From: JAXLWB01 sp046328715
Lineage (GTDB): Bacteria > Chloroflexota > Anaerolineae > Caldilineales > Caldilineaceae
DNA length: 64,000 bases
NCBI GenBank assembly: GCA_046328715.1
Contig: JAXLWB010000050.1
Location: forward strand, 7,172-71,171
Direction of reading: 5' to 3'
Each line of letters begins with the position of its first letter. Positions within the stretch are counted from its first letter, which is position 1. This document shows positions 16,804-25,664 of the stretch, piece after piece. The notes under the pieces were generated by a model. It was not told the origin of the DNA and searched no databases. It saw nothing but the letters and a program-made list of their open reading frames with translations. Both the position numbers and the translations under genes were made by a program.

Positions 16804-18174
16804 ATGAATCGACGTGACGTTTTACGGTTGTTTGCAGCATTGGTGGCGACGATGGGTCCAGCACGTCTGGTTGCTGCCACCAGCAGTAAAAAAAAGGTGC
16901 TTGTCGTTGGTGCAGGCCTTTCCGGCTTGGCCGCGGCAAAACGGCTCAAACAAATGGGCCACGAAGTGCAGGTATTGGAGGCGCGCGATCGAATTGGCGG
17001 TCGCACCTGGACGAGTACCCGCTGGGTCGAAGCGCCTCTGGACCTGGGGGCATCCTGGATCCATGGTGTTGATGGCAATCCTCTATCGGATATTGCCCGC
17101 ACTATCGGCGCTTCCACGGTGCAGACCAGTTACGAGCGAAGTCTCATGTTTGATGCACAAGGCGGGCTTGTTTCCGATGCGATTGAGTCCAAAGTTGACC
17201 CACTTGAGACGAAGATTGCGCAGGTGTTGGCGCGCTCCCAGGATAGCGACAAAGATGCTTCGGTTGAATCGGTTGTGAAAAGTGCATTGCGGGCTGAACT
17301 GCAAGATAAATCCATGCAACGGCTGATTGACTTTGTACTGAGCGCTGAACTTGAGCAGGAGTACGGTGCCAGTGCCAAAGAATTATCGACTTATTGGTTT
17401 GACGATGGCGAAGAGTTTGATGGCGAGGATGCTCTGTTCAGTCAAGGCTATCGAGTGGTTACGAACTACCTGGCACAAGGTTTAGAGATCAAAGTAGGTC
17501 AAGCAGTCAAGGAGATCGATTGGGGAGGAAAGTCAGTCCGTCTAAAAACCCCGTCAAGCCAATTCGAGGCGGATGCCGCTATCATCACGCTGCCGCTTGG
17601 CGTGTTAAAGGCCAAAGCGGTTCGTTTTACGCCGGAACTTCCCGAGCAAAAGTTGACAGCAATCAAAGCGCTGGGCATGGGCGTATTGAACAAATGTTAC
17701 TTGAAGTTTTCCAAAGCATTTTGGCCCACTGACGTCGATTGGTTGGAGGTGATTCCGGAGCGCCGCGGCATGTGGACCGAGTGGGTTAGCTTTATGCACG
17801 CAACAAAGTTGCCGATTCTACTTGGTTTCAACGCAGGCGATCAAGCACGTGAGATCGAAAAATGGAGTGATGAGAAAATTGTCGCCAGCGCCATGCAAGT
17901 GCTGCGCACCATGTTTGATCAAACGATTCCCGATCCACTGGACTATCAGATTACACGCTGGGCTTCTGATCCTTATGCTTTGGGATCTTACTCGTTCAAT
18001 GCATTGGGCTCGACACCTACGATGCGTGAACATCTGGCAAAACCACTCAATGATAAGCTATTCTTTGCGGGCGAAGCGACCAATCGCTCCTACTTTGGCA
18101 CGGCGCATGGAGCCTATCTATCTGGAATTCGAAGTGTAGATGAACTGCTGAGATCATTAACCAAAAAATCTTGA
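16804..18174 (+). CDS. FAD-dependent amine oxidase, exported
   Basis: This 456-residue protein has an N-terminal NRRDVLRLF twin-arginine-like motif and a short hydrophobic stretch ending in ARLVAA, so it is probably exported by the Tat route already bound to FAD. The Rossmann motif VVGAGLSGLAAA is at about 34-45, followed by LEARDRIGGRTWT and, near the C-terminus, FFAGEATNRSYFGTAHGAY, the flavin site of monoamine/polyamine oxidases. It would oxidise amines to aldehydes with release of ammonia and peroxide. It stands alone; the amine is unknown. Confidence 0.88.
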   Translation: MNRRDVLRLFAALVATMGPARLVAATSSKKKVLVVGAGLSGLAAAKRLKQMGHEVQVLEARDRIGGRTWTSTRWVEAPLDLGASWIHGVDGNPLSDIARTIGASTVQTSYERSLMFDAQGGLVSDAIESKVDPLETKIAQVLARSQDSDKDASVESVVKSALRAELQDKSMQRLIDFVLSAELEQEYGASAKELSTYWFDDGEEFDGEDALFSQGYRVVTNYLAQGLEIKVGQAVKEIDWGGKSVRLKTPSSQFEADAAIITLPLGVLKAKAVRFTPELPEQKLTAIKALGMGVLNKCYLKFSKAFWPTDVDWLEVIPERRGMWTEWVSFMHATKLPILLGFNAGDQAREIEKWSDEKIVASAMQVLRTMFDQTIPDPLDYQITRWASDPYALGSYSFNALGSTPTMREHLAKPLNDKLFFAGEATNRSYFGTAHGAYLSGIRSVDELLRSLTKKS

Positions 18175-18357
18175 CCGATTCAGACAGAATGTTCGTGAAC
18201 TGCCCCTCGATACAATGTAGGCATTGCGCTGCTGTGGTAGTACAAACTATCTTGCATAGAAATGCGATGCGCTGTAATCTGTTTAGTAGCAAGTATAGTT
18301 TTCGAGTTCGACGAGGCACATCTCTAGTGCCACTTTAACAAAGCAGTTTGTCAATCG

Positions 18358-18413
18358 TCTTCCGGGAAGGCTGTAGCTACCGACCTGCTCATATATAGAT
18401 CCTTCCCGGAAGA
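18358..18413. repeat. 13-bp perfect inverted repeat upstream of the DinB gene
   Basis: TCTTCCGGGAAGG (18358-18370) pairs exactly with 18401-18413 across a 30-nt spacer. It is the main feature of the 285-nt gap 18175-18459; no T-run follows. It could be an attenuator, or an operator because each arm is itself nearly palindromic (TTCCGGGAA). Confidence 0.75.
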
Positions 18414-18459
18414 TTGCAAAATTACTCTGTTAATCATGCACTAGGATGAGGAGGGGACG

Positions 18460-18981
18460 ATGACATCAGGCATGGCTCAAGTTTTCGGGGCACTGGCACG
18501 TCAGAATGCCTACGCCAATCAGATTCTGTTCCAAGAGGCTTCAAAACTAACGCTTGAGACATTGGATGCGACCAAGAGCGCCAGTCGCGAGTCGGCGTAT
18601 CGACTGTTGGTTCATCTTCTGACGGTTGAAGCCCTTTACTTTCGACAAATCAAAGGTGGCAATGGTCGAGTGATCGACAAAGAGGCAACTACATCGCTCG
18701 ACTCGGTTGTCGCCATTGCCGCACAGCATGGCGAGGAGTTCTTGGAGTATGTTACCACATTGACGGATGAGGAGCTTGGGCGTGACACCATTTTTCAATT
18801 TTCAAATGGGGCTCGTGTGCATTACCCAGTGTGGCAACTATTGACCCAAGTATTGATGCATTCTGCGCAGCACCGAGGTGAGTTGTCAATCCTACTTTCC
18901 GAACTTGGTCACCCGTTGCCAATCAACGACATCATTATCCGTTTTACCGAAGAGAGCGGACAACCTTGGCCGTTTAAGTAG
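18460..18981 (+). CDS. DinB-family protein
   Basis: This 173-residue, mainly helical protein has the spaced histidines of the DinB/YfiT four-helix-bundle fold: LVHLLTVEALYF near residue 50 and MHSAQHRGELSILL near 130, which together form a metal site. Members are metal-dependent hydrolases or thiol transferases. GAGGAGGGG stands 5 nt before the ATG, a strong ribosome-binding site. Ten nt separate it from the next gene, so they are probably co-transcribed. Confidence 0.82.
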   Translation: MTSGMAQVFGALARQNAYANQILFQEASKLTLETLDATKSASRESAYRLLVHLLTVEALYFRQIKGGNGRVIDKEATTSLDSVVAIAAQHGEEFLEYVTTLTDEELGRDTIFQFSNGARVHYPVWQLLTQVLMHSAQHRGELSILLSELGHPLPINDIIIRFTEESGQPWPFK

Positions 18982-18991
18982 AGAAATTACA

Positions 18992-20029
18992 ATGACTCGT
19001 GACAATTCAATGCCAGCTGATTCCAACTCCATTTCGCCCGATCTGATGAAGGCGGTCTATGAAGAGGTCAAAACACCTTATAAATACGGCATTGTGATCG
19101 AACCACCGCCCGGCAAGAAGGTGGACTGCCCAACTGTCTTTCGTTATGCTGGTAGGTGGTACATGATCTATGTCGAGTTGCAACCTTCACCGCAAGAAGG
19201 CTACACCACACAACTCGCCGTAAGCGATGACCTGTTGCACTGGCAACCGCTCGGCACTATCCTGCCACGCGGCGAAAACGGAGCGTGGGATCATGCCAAC
19301 GCTGGCGGTGGCATTGCCCTCTTCGACATCACCTGGAACGGTAGCAACGAGCTTAAGCAGCACGAGGGCCACTATTGGCTTTCCTACGTCGGTGGTGACA
19401 AGTTCGGTTACGAAACTACACCTCTCTCCATCGGCCTTGCGTCCACTAGCGATCCGAGCCGGGCAGAAGCTTGGCAAAAACTTTCTGCGCCCGTCCTTAA
19501 AGCCTACGACGCGGACGCTCGCCCGCTCGAAACGGAAACCCTCTACAAGAGTTATCTCTTTCGTGATGAGACCCACACGTTGGGAGCGCCGTTTGTTATG
19601 TTCTACAACGCCAAACCCAAGAACGGCAGCGAACGCATCTTTACTGCCGTCTCCCACGACTTGAAAACATGGCAACGCTATGGCGCTGACCCTGTGATCG
19701 AAAATCTGCCACCGCCTGACCTCAAGTGGGGTGCCATCAGCGGCGATCCGCAGGTGGTGCGCATGAACGACCTGTGGGTAATGTTCTACTTTGGTGCCTT
19801 CTGGAAGCCCGGTGCGTTTGACACCTTTGCCGTGTCACGCGATCTGGTAGATTGGACAAAATGGGAAGGCGAGGATCTGATCAAGCCCTCAGAAGCCTAT
19901 GACCAAACCTTTGCCCACAAACCCTGGCTGATCAAATATGAGGGCGTGGTCTATCATTTCTATTGTGCCGTCGGTGGCGAAGATCAGCACCGTGCGATTG
20001 CGCTGGCAACGTCGAAGGTGTGTAAATGA
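18992..20029 (+). CDS. Beta-propeller glycosidase/phosphorylase (GH43/GH130-like)
   Basis: The ATG at 18992 follows the DinB stop by 10 nt; an upstream in-frame start would lie inside dinB. The 345-residue protein shows propeller-blade repeats: CPTVFRYAGRWYMIYVE, LAVSDDLLHW, ISGDPQVVRMNDLWVMFY and FAVSRDLVDWTKW. These are shared by GH32/43/62/68/130 enzymes. A catalytic Asp in each blade region is likely but cannot be assigned. There is no signal peptide, so it acts on intracellular oligosaccharides. It overlaps the next gene by 4 nt. Confidence 0.78.
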   Translation: MTRDNSMPADSNSISPDLMKAVYEEVKTPYKYGIVIEPPPGKKVDCPTVFRYAGRWYMIYVELQPSPQEGYTTQLAVSDDLLHWQPLGTILPRGENGAWDHANAGGGIALFDITWNGSNELKQHEGHYWLSYVGGDKFGYETTPLSIGLASTSDPSRAEAWQKLSAPVLKAYDADARPLETETLYKSYLFRDETHTLGAPFVMFYNAKPKNGSERIFTAVSHDLKTWQRYGADPVIENLPPPDLKWGAISGDPQVVRMNDLWVMFYFGAFWKPGAFDTFAVSRDLVDWTKWEGEDLIKPSEAYDQTFAHKPWLIKYEGVVYHFYCAVGGEDQHRAIALATSKVCK

Positions 20030-20262
20030 ATACTTACACACCAAAACAAGGCCAATACCTCGCCTTTATTTACTATTACACCAAACTCAATCGGCGGGCA
20101 CCTGCCGAAGCTGACTTTCAAACTTATTTTGGAACGACACCGCCAGCTGTTCATCAAATGATCTTGACCTTGGAACGGCTGGGATTTATTTCGCGGACGC
20201 CAGGTCAGACACGCTCGATTCGATTACTCTTGTCACGTGAAAGCCTGCCTGATTTGGAGTGA
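20026..20262 (+). CDS. Small winged-helix DNA-binding protein (LexA/MarR-like)
   Basis: This 78-residue protein overlaps the glycosidase stop by ATGA, suggesting translational coupling. The sequence YTPKQGQYLAFIYYY, RRAPAEADFQTYF, PPAVHQMILTLERLGFISR and GQTRSIRLLL follows a LexA N-terminal winged helix (helix, recognition helix, wing), but the LexA protease domain is absent. It is probably a local repressor. The 15-nt palindrome at 21438-21452 is one candidate operator. Confidence 0.72.
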   Translation: MNTYTPKQGQYLAFIYYYTKLNRRAPAEADFQTYFGTTPPAVHQMILTLERLGFISRTPGQTRSIRLLLSRESLPDLE

Positions 20263-20269
20263 AAAGGAT

Positions 20270-21409
20270 TTACATTGCTACTCGATACCCGACTCGTTCT
20301 ACCGCCTGCGTAAAGATCGCCTCATCCAGGTCTAGTCCAAAGCCAGGACGCACTGGCACCTGCACAAGACCCGCTTCGATTTGGTAGTGGCTGCTGTCAA
20401 TACCCGGTGTGCTCACCTCATCCCACTCGACAAAGGCAAAATGCTCGGCGGCGGGTGACAGATGGCAGGAGACAAAGTTGCCGAGGTGCGCGCCGTAGTG
20501 ATGCGGTGCGCTCTGTACGCCCCACTCATCCAATTGCTGGGCTAGATGAATCCAAGCTGTAAAACCATAGCCGAAGATATCGTACTGCACGACGTTGATT
20601 AAGCCCGCTTTGGCCCAGGATAAGAGATGGGGTGAGGCGTCGCCTTCGCCATCGGCAATCAGCACCGACAACCCCCGTTGTTTGATCCACGCTTGCAGAT
20701 CCTCATACAGCACTCGATCTTCGTGAAACGCTTCTTCGAGCCAGAAGAGATTGCAATCGGCAGTCTCGGTTAACACACGTTTGGTCAGATTGAGGTTATA
20801 GCCATTGTTGACATCCACCATTACCGGCGCATCCGCTCCCACGGTCTCCCGTACAGCATGAATGACGGCAATGTCACGCATCGTACCAGCCTCCAGTGGC
20901 ATGTGCCGCGCCCCTCGACCGATCTTGATCTTGAAAGCCCGATGGCCGCGTGCCAAGCCCTGGCGTGCTTCCTCCGCAATCAAGGCTGCGGCCTCTTGCT
21001 CCTGGGGCAAGTGCAGGTCGTCGATGTAAAGCGAGGTATCGTAACAAGGAACTTGCAATGTACCTGTGAGCGCCTGACCACGAATCGCAGCCACCAGTTG
21101 ATAGACCGCTTGGTCGGTGCGTTTGGCGACCAAGTCCCACAATGGCAACTCCACAGGCAAACCAGCAGGCAATGTTCCATACGCTGGATCAAAAAGTGTG
21201 TTCAGCGGTTGACCAAGCAAGGCTGCGGCCTCCTGGCGCATCGCTCGACAACGCCCCCAACCGCTGGCTCCTTCGCTAGTAGTGATGCGTGCCACTGGCA
21301 CACGCACCGTAACCCCATGCTCACCCAAACGCGCATTACAGCCTGCACTCCGTGGCCGCTGACCCTCTAACATCGCCCATTCAATGGAGCGAATCACCGG
21401 ATTGTCCAT
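20270..21409 (-). CDS. Mandelate racemase/muconate lactonizing enzyme family protein
   Basis: This 379-residue protein has a capping domain and a barrel of the enolase superfamily. The barrel shows KIKIG (Lys-x-Lys pair) near residue 159, MVDVNNGY with the first metal Asp near 195, WLEEAF with the second ligand near 225, IADGEGD with the third near 255, and APHHYG with an active-site His near 300. It would abstract an alpha-proton from an acid-sugar-like carboxylate; dehydratase activity is more likely than racemase by context. The GGGAG site lies 10 nt before the ATG. It converges on the 20026 gene with 7 nt between. Confidence 0.87.
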   Translation of the reverse strand: MDNPVIRSIEWAMLEGQRPRSAGCNARLGEHGVTVRVPVARITTSEGASGWGRCRAMRQEAAALLGQPLNTLFDPAYGTLPAGLPVELPLWDLVAKRTDQAVYQLVAAIRGQALTGTLQVPCYDTSLYIDDLHLPQEQEAAALIAEEARQGLARGHRAFKIKIGRGARHMPLEAGTMRDIAVIHAVRETVGADAPVMVDVNNGYNLNLTKRVLTETADCNLFWLEEAFHEDRVLYEDLQAWIKQRGLSVLIADGEGDASPHLLSWAKAGLINVVQYDIFGYGFTAWIHLAQQLDEWGVQSAPHHYGAHLGNFVSCHLSPAAEHFAFVEWDEVSTPGIDSSHYQIEAGLVQVPVRPGFGLDLDEAIFTQAVERVGYRVAM

Positions 21410-21437
21410 ACTCGATTGTCTCCCTTGATGTTATTAT

Positions 21438-21452
21438 GCTCATGGCATGAGC
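21438..21452. promoter_or_regulatory. 15-nt palindrome, candidate operator
   Basis: GCTCATG-G-CATGAGC lies 29 nt upstream of the enolase-superfamily gene, in the 271-nt divergent region before the aminotransferase. A perfect short palindrome close to a promoter region suggests a repressor site; no partner was identified. Confidence 0.4.
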
Positions 21453-21680
21453 GAGGTTGTGATGAAACCAGAACACGGAAATGGTTGCCAAATAACTCGT
21501 TTAGTGCAAAGCACCTGTGTACATATCGTCGCCCGATAATGAGTCAATTCTACCATTGCTAGCGCAGAATAGATAGCTCCTTATCCAGTTTGGTGCTTGC
21601 GTGGTAGAATTCGGCTGGCAGCAACTTACTCTGCCACAGCCAACTGTAATCATCAGCCATCAAATCATTCGGATCATCCC

Positions 21681-22811
21681 ATGTCACTGCGTGAACGATT
21701 TCCCATCTTTCAGACCAAAACCTTTATCAACTCCTGCTCCAAAGGCGCTCTTTCGAGCGATGTGCGAGCGGCCTACGAACAATATCTGCACGACTGGGAA
21801 AGCATCGGCTCGCCCTGGGAACTGTGGGTTCACAAGTTGGAACAGACGCGTGCTGCTTTCGCCGAGCTTTTTCATGCCGAGACGAACGAGATCGCCGTCA
21901 CCTGTTCGGTGTCGCAGGCGGTGAGCGCGTTGGCTAGTGCCTTTGATTACAGTAGTGGACGCAACCGCATTCTGCTCAGCGATTTCGACTTCCCCGGCGT
22001 TGCCCAGGTCTGGCATGCGCAGGAAAAACGGGGGGCCCAGATCGTTCACCTGCCCGCCAGTGGCCATCAGATTCCGCTGCGTCAAATCGAAGAGTTGCTC
22101 GATGATCGCACGGCGTTGCTCGCCTTTGCCCATGTCTGTTATCGCAACGGCGTCAAGCAGGATGCCAAGGCGATCATTGAACTAGCGCACAAGAAGGGCG
22201 TGCCGGTGCTGATGGATTGTTACCAATCGGCTGGAACGATGCCTATTGATGTCAAGGAACTCAAAGTTGACTTCATGGTCGGCGGAACGCTCAAATATCT
22301 GCTTGGATCGATTGGCACTGCCTTCCTCTATGCGCGCAACGACTGGATTCCTAAGCTGATCCCGACCGATAGCGGCTGGTTTGCCCAAGACAATATCTTT
22401 GCCATGGACATCTACCACAACACGCCGGCTCGTACGGCGCGCCGCTTTGAAAGTGGGACACCCAACGTGCCCGATCTTTATGCTACGTTGGCTGGGCTGA
22501 AGATCATCGAAGAAGTCGGCGTGGAACAAATCGAACTGGAAGTGCGTGCCCTCACCGGTGCGATCAAGGAAGGGGCGATGCGCCGTGGCTACGCCCTTGC
22601 CACTCCCGCCGATGCTGACAAACATGGGCCGATGATTGCGATCAAAGCGCAGCGGGTGGATAAGTTGATGAAGTGGCTGGAAGAGCAAGAGGAAGTCATC
22701 GTCTCGCAGCGGGATGGTAATTTGCGCATCTCGCCCCATTTTTACAACGAACAAAGCGATATCGACCGCCTTTTTGATGTGTTGGCGAAGTACAAACATT
22801 TGTTGGTGTAG
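21681..22811 (+). CDS. PLP-dependent class V aminotransferase family protein
   Basis: The ATG at 21681 places the conserved start MSLRERFPIF where the family expects it; a 28-residue upstream extension looks non-coding. The 376-residue protein has the class V layout: substrate loop FINSCSKG, LMDCYQSAG with the PLP Asp near 185, and DFMVGGTLKYLLG with the Schiff-base Lys near 206. The short FINSCS start and the ESGTPNVPD block resemble kynureninase/SufS/isopenicillin epimerase relatives. The substrate is unknown. It is followed by an octad palindrome and an ABC importer operon. Confidence 0.85.
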   Translation: MSLRERFPIFQTKTFINSCSKGALSSDVRAAYEQYLHDWESIGSPWELWVHKLEQTRAAFAELFHAETNEIAVTCSVSQAVSALASAFDYSSGRNRILLSDFDFPGVAQVWHAQEKRGAQIVHLPASGHQIPLRQIEELLDDRTALLAFAHVCYRNGVKQDAKAIIELAHKKGVPVLMDCYQSAGTMPIDVKELKVDFMVGGTLKYLLGSIGTAFLYARNDWIPKLIPTDSGWFAQDNIFAMDIYHNTPARTARRFESGTPNVPDLYATLAGLKIIEEVGVEQIELEVRALTGAIKEGAMRRGYALATPADADKHGPMIAIKAQRVDKLMKWLEEQEEVIVSQRDGNLRISPHFYNEQSDIDRLFDVLAKYKHLLV

Positions 22812-22820
22812 GAGAAGGGG

Positions 22821-22906
22821 AAAGTAGCAAAGTAGCAGAGTTGCAAAGTAAATGCATAGTCCCTTTCCACTTTTCAACTCTGCCACTCTTCCACTTTGCC
22901 ACTCTG
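22821..22906. repeat. Octad-repeat palindrome
   Basis: 8-nt words of the AAAGTAGC type fill the left arm (22821-22852) and their complements of the CTTTGCCA type the right arm (22862-22906). CAGAGTTG (22838-22845) pairs with CAACTCTG (22876-22883). Confidence 0.75.
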
Positions 22907-22947
22907 ATCCAATCGTCACCTTGCATACACCTCGGTCAAAAAGTTCC

Positions 22948-22956
22948 TGCTATAAT
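22948..22956 (+). promoter_or_regulatory. Extended -10 promoter of the ABC importer operon
   Basis: TGC-TATAAT is a perfect extended -10 element with no good -35 box. A start near 22963 gives a leader of about 46 nt with AAGGAG before the ATG at 23009. Confidence 0.55.
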
Positions 22957-23008
22957 TTAACCGTTTGATCTTCATTTACTTTCACCATGTAAAGCAAGGA
23001 GAGTACCT

Positions 23009-24646
23009 ATGCAAGCTTATCGTTTCCTGCGCTGGGGCTGGCTGTTGCCTCTGTTGCTCGTTGTCTCGGCCTGTGTGGCACCTGCTGCGCCTGCGGCTGC
23101 CCCTGCCACAACGGGCACCGAAGCAGGTGGACAGACGCTGATCTGGTCGGTTGAAGGGGTGAATGAGTTGCCCGGACTAGACCCGGCCAATCCGCAGAAT
23201 GCCCAATCAGTGCAGGTGATCAACTTGGTCTTCGGCGGGCTGGTCAAGCTGGATGCGCAACTCAATGTCGTTCCCGACGGCGCGGAAAGTTGGAGCGTTT
23301 CCGAAGAAGGCAAGGTCTATACCTTCAAGATTCGTAGCAATCTCAAATTTGCCGACGGTAGCGCTGTAACCGCCCAGGATTTTGCCGACTCGATCAATCG
23401 AGCGCTGCAACCGGAGACTGCCTCCTATGGCGCTTCCTTCCAACTGGCGCACATTGTCGGTGCACTCGATGTCGCCGATGGCAAGGCCAAGGAAGCCTCT
23501 GGCATTAAGGTCAGCGATCCCCAGACCTTGGAGATCACGCTTGATGGCAATGTGCCCTACTTCCTGGCTCAGCTCACCTACCCAGTCACCTTTGCCGTGC
23601 CGGTGCAGAAAATTGCTGCGGAGGGCGCTGGCTGGTTCGACCATGCTTACGGCACTGGTCCCTTCCAGGTCAAGGAGTGGCAACACAATCAGCGCATCAT
23701 CCTCGAACCTAATCCCAACTATTGGGCCGGTCAGCCGGGCGTGAGTTCAGTCGAGTTGCCCTTCGTTCAGGATTCGGAGACTGCCTATCAACTTTATCGC
23801 ACGGGCGACCTCGATATCATGGGCAGCCAGCAAAATCCGGTGCCATCGGCGCGTATTCCCGAAGTCAAGGATCTGCCTGACTTCAAACAGGTGGCCTCGT
23901 TTGCGGTGCGCTACGTCGCCTTCAACAATGTATTGCCTCCCTTTGATAACGTCGATGTACGCCGTGCCTTTGCCATGGCCATCGACAAACAGACCCTGGC
24001 CGAGAAGGTGCTCAATGGTGCGGTAGCCGCGACAGATCGTATCTTGCCTGCTGGTTTCCCTGGCTCGCAGTTGCCGATCAAGGGACAGAGCTTTGATGCG
24101 GCGGCGGCCAAGGATCTGTTGGCCAAGACGGGCATCACCATCGACAAAATCACCTTCACCTATGGCGTCGAAGGCGACAACGAGCGGGTGGCGACCTATC
24201 TGCAACAGCAGTGGAAGGAAAACCTCGGCGTCGAAGTGGTCTTGCAACCGCTCGAATTGGCGACCTTTAGCAAGAATCTCGATACCACCTACGCCACACC
24301 CGAACAAGGTCTGCAAGCCTATCTGAGCATCTGGGGGGCTGACTATCCCGATCCGCAGAACTTTGTTTCGCAGCAACTGCGCAGCGACTCACCCAACAAC
24401 AACTCGCACTACAAAAACGCCACCTTTGACGAAGTCGCTCAGAAGGCTGATACCTTCACCGGTAGCGCCGAGGAGCGGCTGCAGATGTACAACCAGATCG
24501 AACAGATTGCGGTGGACGAAGTCGGCTGGCTGCCGCTCTTCACCCCTCAATTCAGTGTGCTGATCAAGCCCGGCGTCACCGGTTTCGTCCCAACCGGCCA
24601 GGGCATGATCGTGCCGGATTGGACGAAGGTGACGGTGAGTAAGTAA
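23009..24646 (+). CDS. Peptide/nickel-type ABC transporter substrate-binding lipoprotein (SBP family 5)
   Basis: This 545-residue lipoprotein has a signal peptide with the lipobox VSAC near residue 22 and an Ala/Pro linker. The family 5 solute-binding fold follows: GLVKLDAQLNVVPDGAESW, the FADGSAVTAQDFADS block near 115, YGTGPFQVKEW, and VDVRRAFAMAIDKQTLAEKV near 315. It binds a peptide or similar ligand outside the cell and delivers it to the permeases at 24723 and 25664. The ligand cannot be read from the sequence; adjacent amidohydrolases suggest a cyclic or amide-bearing compound. Confidence 0.92.
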   Translation: MQAYRFLRWGWLLPLLLVVSACVAPAAPAAAPATTGTEAGGQTLIWSVEGVNELPGLDPANPQNAQSVQVINLVFGGLVKLDAQLNVVPDGAESWSVSEEGKVYTFKIRSNLKFADGSAVTAQDFADSINRALQPETASYGASFQLAHIVGALDVADGKAKEASGIKVSDPQTLEITLDGNVPYFLAQLTYPVTFAVPVQKIAAEGAGWFDHAYGTGPFQVKEWQHNQRIILEPNPNYWAGQPGVSSVELPFVQDSETAYQLYRTGDLDIMGSQQNPVPSARIPEVKDLPDFKQVASFAVRYVAFNNVLPPFDNVDVRRAFAMAIDKQTLAEKVLNGAVAATDRILPAGFPGSQLPIKGQSFDAAAAKDLLAKTGITIDKITFTYGVEGDNERVATYLQQQWKENLGVEVVLQPLELATFSKNLDTTYATPEQGLQAYLSIWGADYPDPQNFVSQQLRSDSPNNNSHYKNATFDEVAQKADTFTGSAEERLQMYNQIEQIAVDEVGWLPLFTPQFSVLIKPGVTGFVPTGQGMIVPDWTKVTVSK

Positions 24647-24665
24647 ATAGGAGAAGAGTTAAAAA

Positions 24666-24707
24666 GTTGAAAAGTGGAAGAGTAAATACACTTTTCCACT
24701 CTTCAAC
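24666..24707. repeat. 18-bp octad palindrome between SBP and permease
   Basis: Arms 24666-24683 and 24690-24707 (start GTTGAAAAGTGG) pair with two mismatches and a 6-nt loop. The words have 8-nt periodicity. It lies inside the operon, 15 nt before the permease start. Confidence 0.82.
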
Positions 24708-24722
24708 CTTCCCTCTTTTATC

Positions 24723-25664
24723 ATGATCAACATCATCACCCGGCGGCTGGTCAGCCTGGTCTTTGTCGTCTTTAGCATCACCTTTCTCACCTTTATTGTG
24801 GGGTACCTGGCTCCTGGGGACCCGATTCGGGTGTTGATGGGAACGCACAATGACCCAGTGACCTATGCCAATTTGCAGGCGCAATATGGGTTGGATCAGC
24901 CCTGGTATATCCAGTATGGGCGCTATGTGAGCGGAATGCTGCAGGGCGACCTGGGCAAGTCTTTCCGCTACCAAAACCGCCCCGTGCTTGACATCATCGG
25001 CAACGGCATCGGCGTTTCGATCCAACTGGGGGCGGCGGCTTTGCTTCTTAGCTTGCTGGTTGGCATTCCCGTTGGGATCTTTTCTGCCCTGCGCCAAGGT
25101 AGCTGGCTCGACCGTAGCAACATGGTGGTGATGTTGGCACTTTTTTCCATTCCTAGCTTTGTACTAATACCGACTTTGCGAGCCTTTAACTTCTTTGTGC
25201 TTTACAAAAATGGTTTTCCTTCACTACCGGCAGCAGGTTGGGGACGTCCTGCTCACTGGGTGATGCCCGTGCTCGTGCTGGCGGCGGCCAACGTGGGCTA
25301 TATTTCGCAACTCACCCGTTCGAGTATGGTCGAGGTGATGCGTCAGGACTTTGTGCGTACGGCCAATGCCAAAGGTTTGCAACCACAGCGCGTGATCTAT
25401 GTCCACATTCTGCGCAACGCTCTGCTACCCGTTGTCACCGTGATCGGGCCGTCTTTGGCCTTTCTGGTGACCGGTGCCTTTGTGGTCGAGAGTCTCTTTG
25501 CCATTCCTGGGATCGGCTACCTGGGCGTGCAGTCAATTGCCCAACGTGACTATCCCGTGATCCAAGGCGTCACCGTGATCTTGGCTGTGGCGGTGGTGCT
25601 GATGAATCTGCTCACCGACCTGATCTACCCACTGCTTGATCCACGCATTGAGGAGCAAAGCTGA
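24723..25664 (+). CDS. ABC transporter permease, DppB/OppB type
   Basis: This 313-residue inner-membrane protein has six predicted helices. The start MINIITRRLVSLVFVVFSITFLTF and the LAPGDPIRVLMG block are standard for DppB/OppB. The ATPase-contact EAA loop reads VRTANAKGLQPQRVIYVHILRN near 220. It pairs with the permease at 25664, overlapping it by one base (TGATG). No DppD/DppF-type ATPase is encoded in the window, so energy must come from ATPases encoded elsewhere. Confidence 0.93.
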   Translation: MINIITRRLVSLVFVVFSITFLTFIVGYLAPGDPIRVLMGTHNDPVTYANLQAQYGLDQPWYIQYGRYVSGMLQGDLGKSFRYQNRPVLDIIGNGIGVSIQLGAAALLLSLLVGIPVGIFSALRQGSWLDRSNMVVMLALFSIPSFVLIPTLRAFNFFVLYKNGFPSLPAAGWGRPAHWVMPVLVLAAANVGYISQLTRSSMVEVMRQDFVRTANAKGLQPQRVIYVHILRNALLPVVTVIGPSLAFLVTGAFVVESLFAIPGIGYLGVQSIAQRDYPVIQGVTVILAVAVVLMNLLTDLIYPLLDPRIEEQS

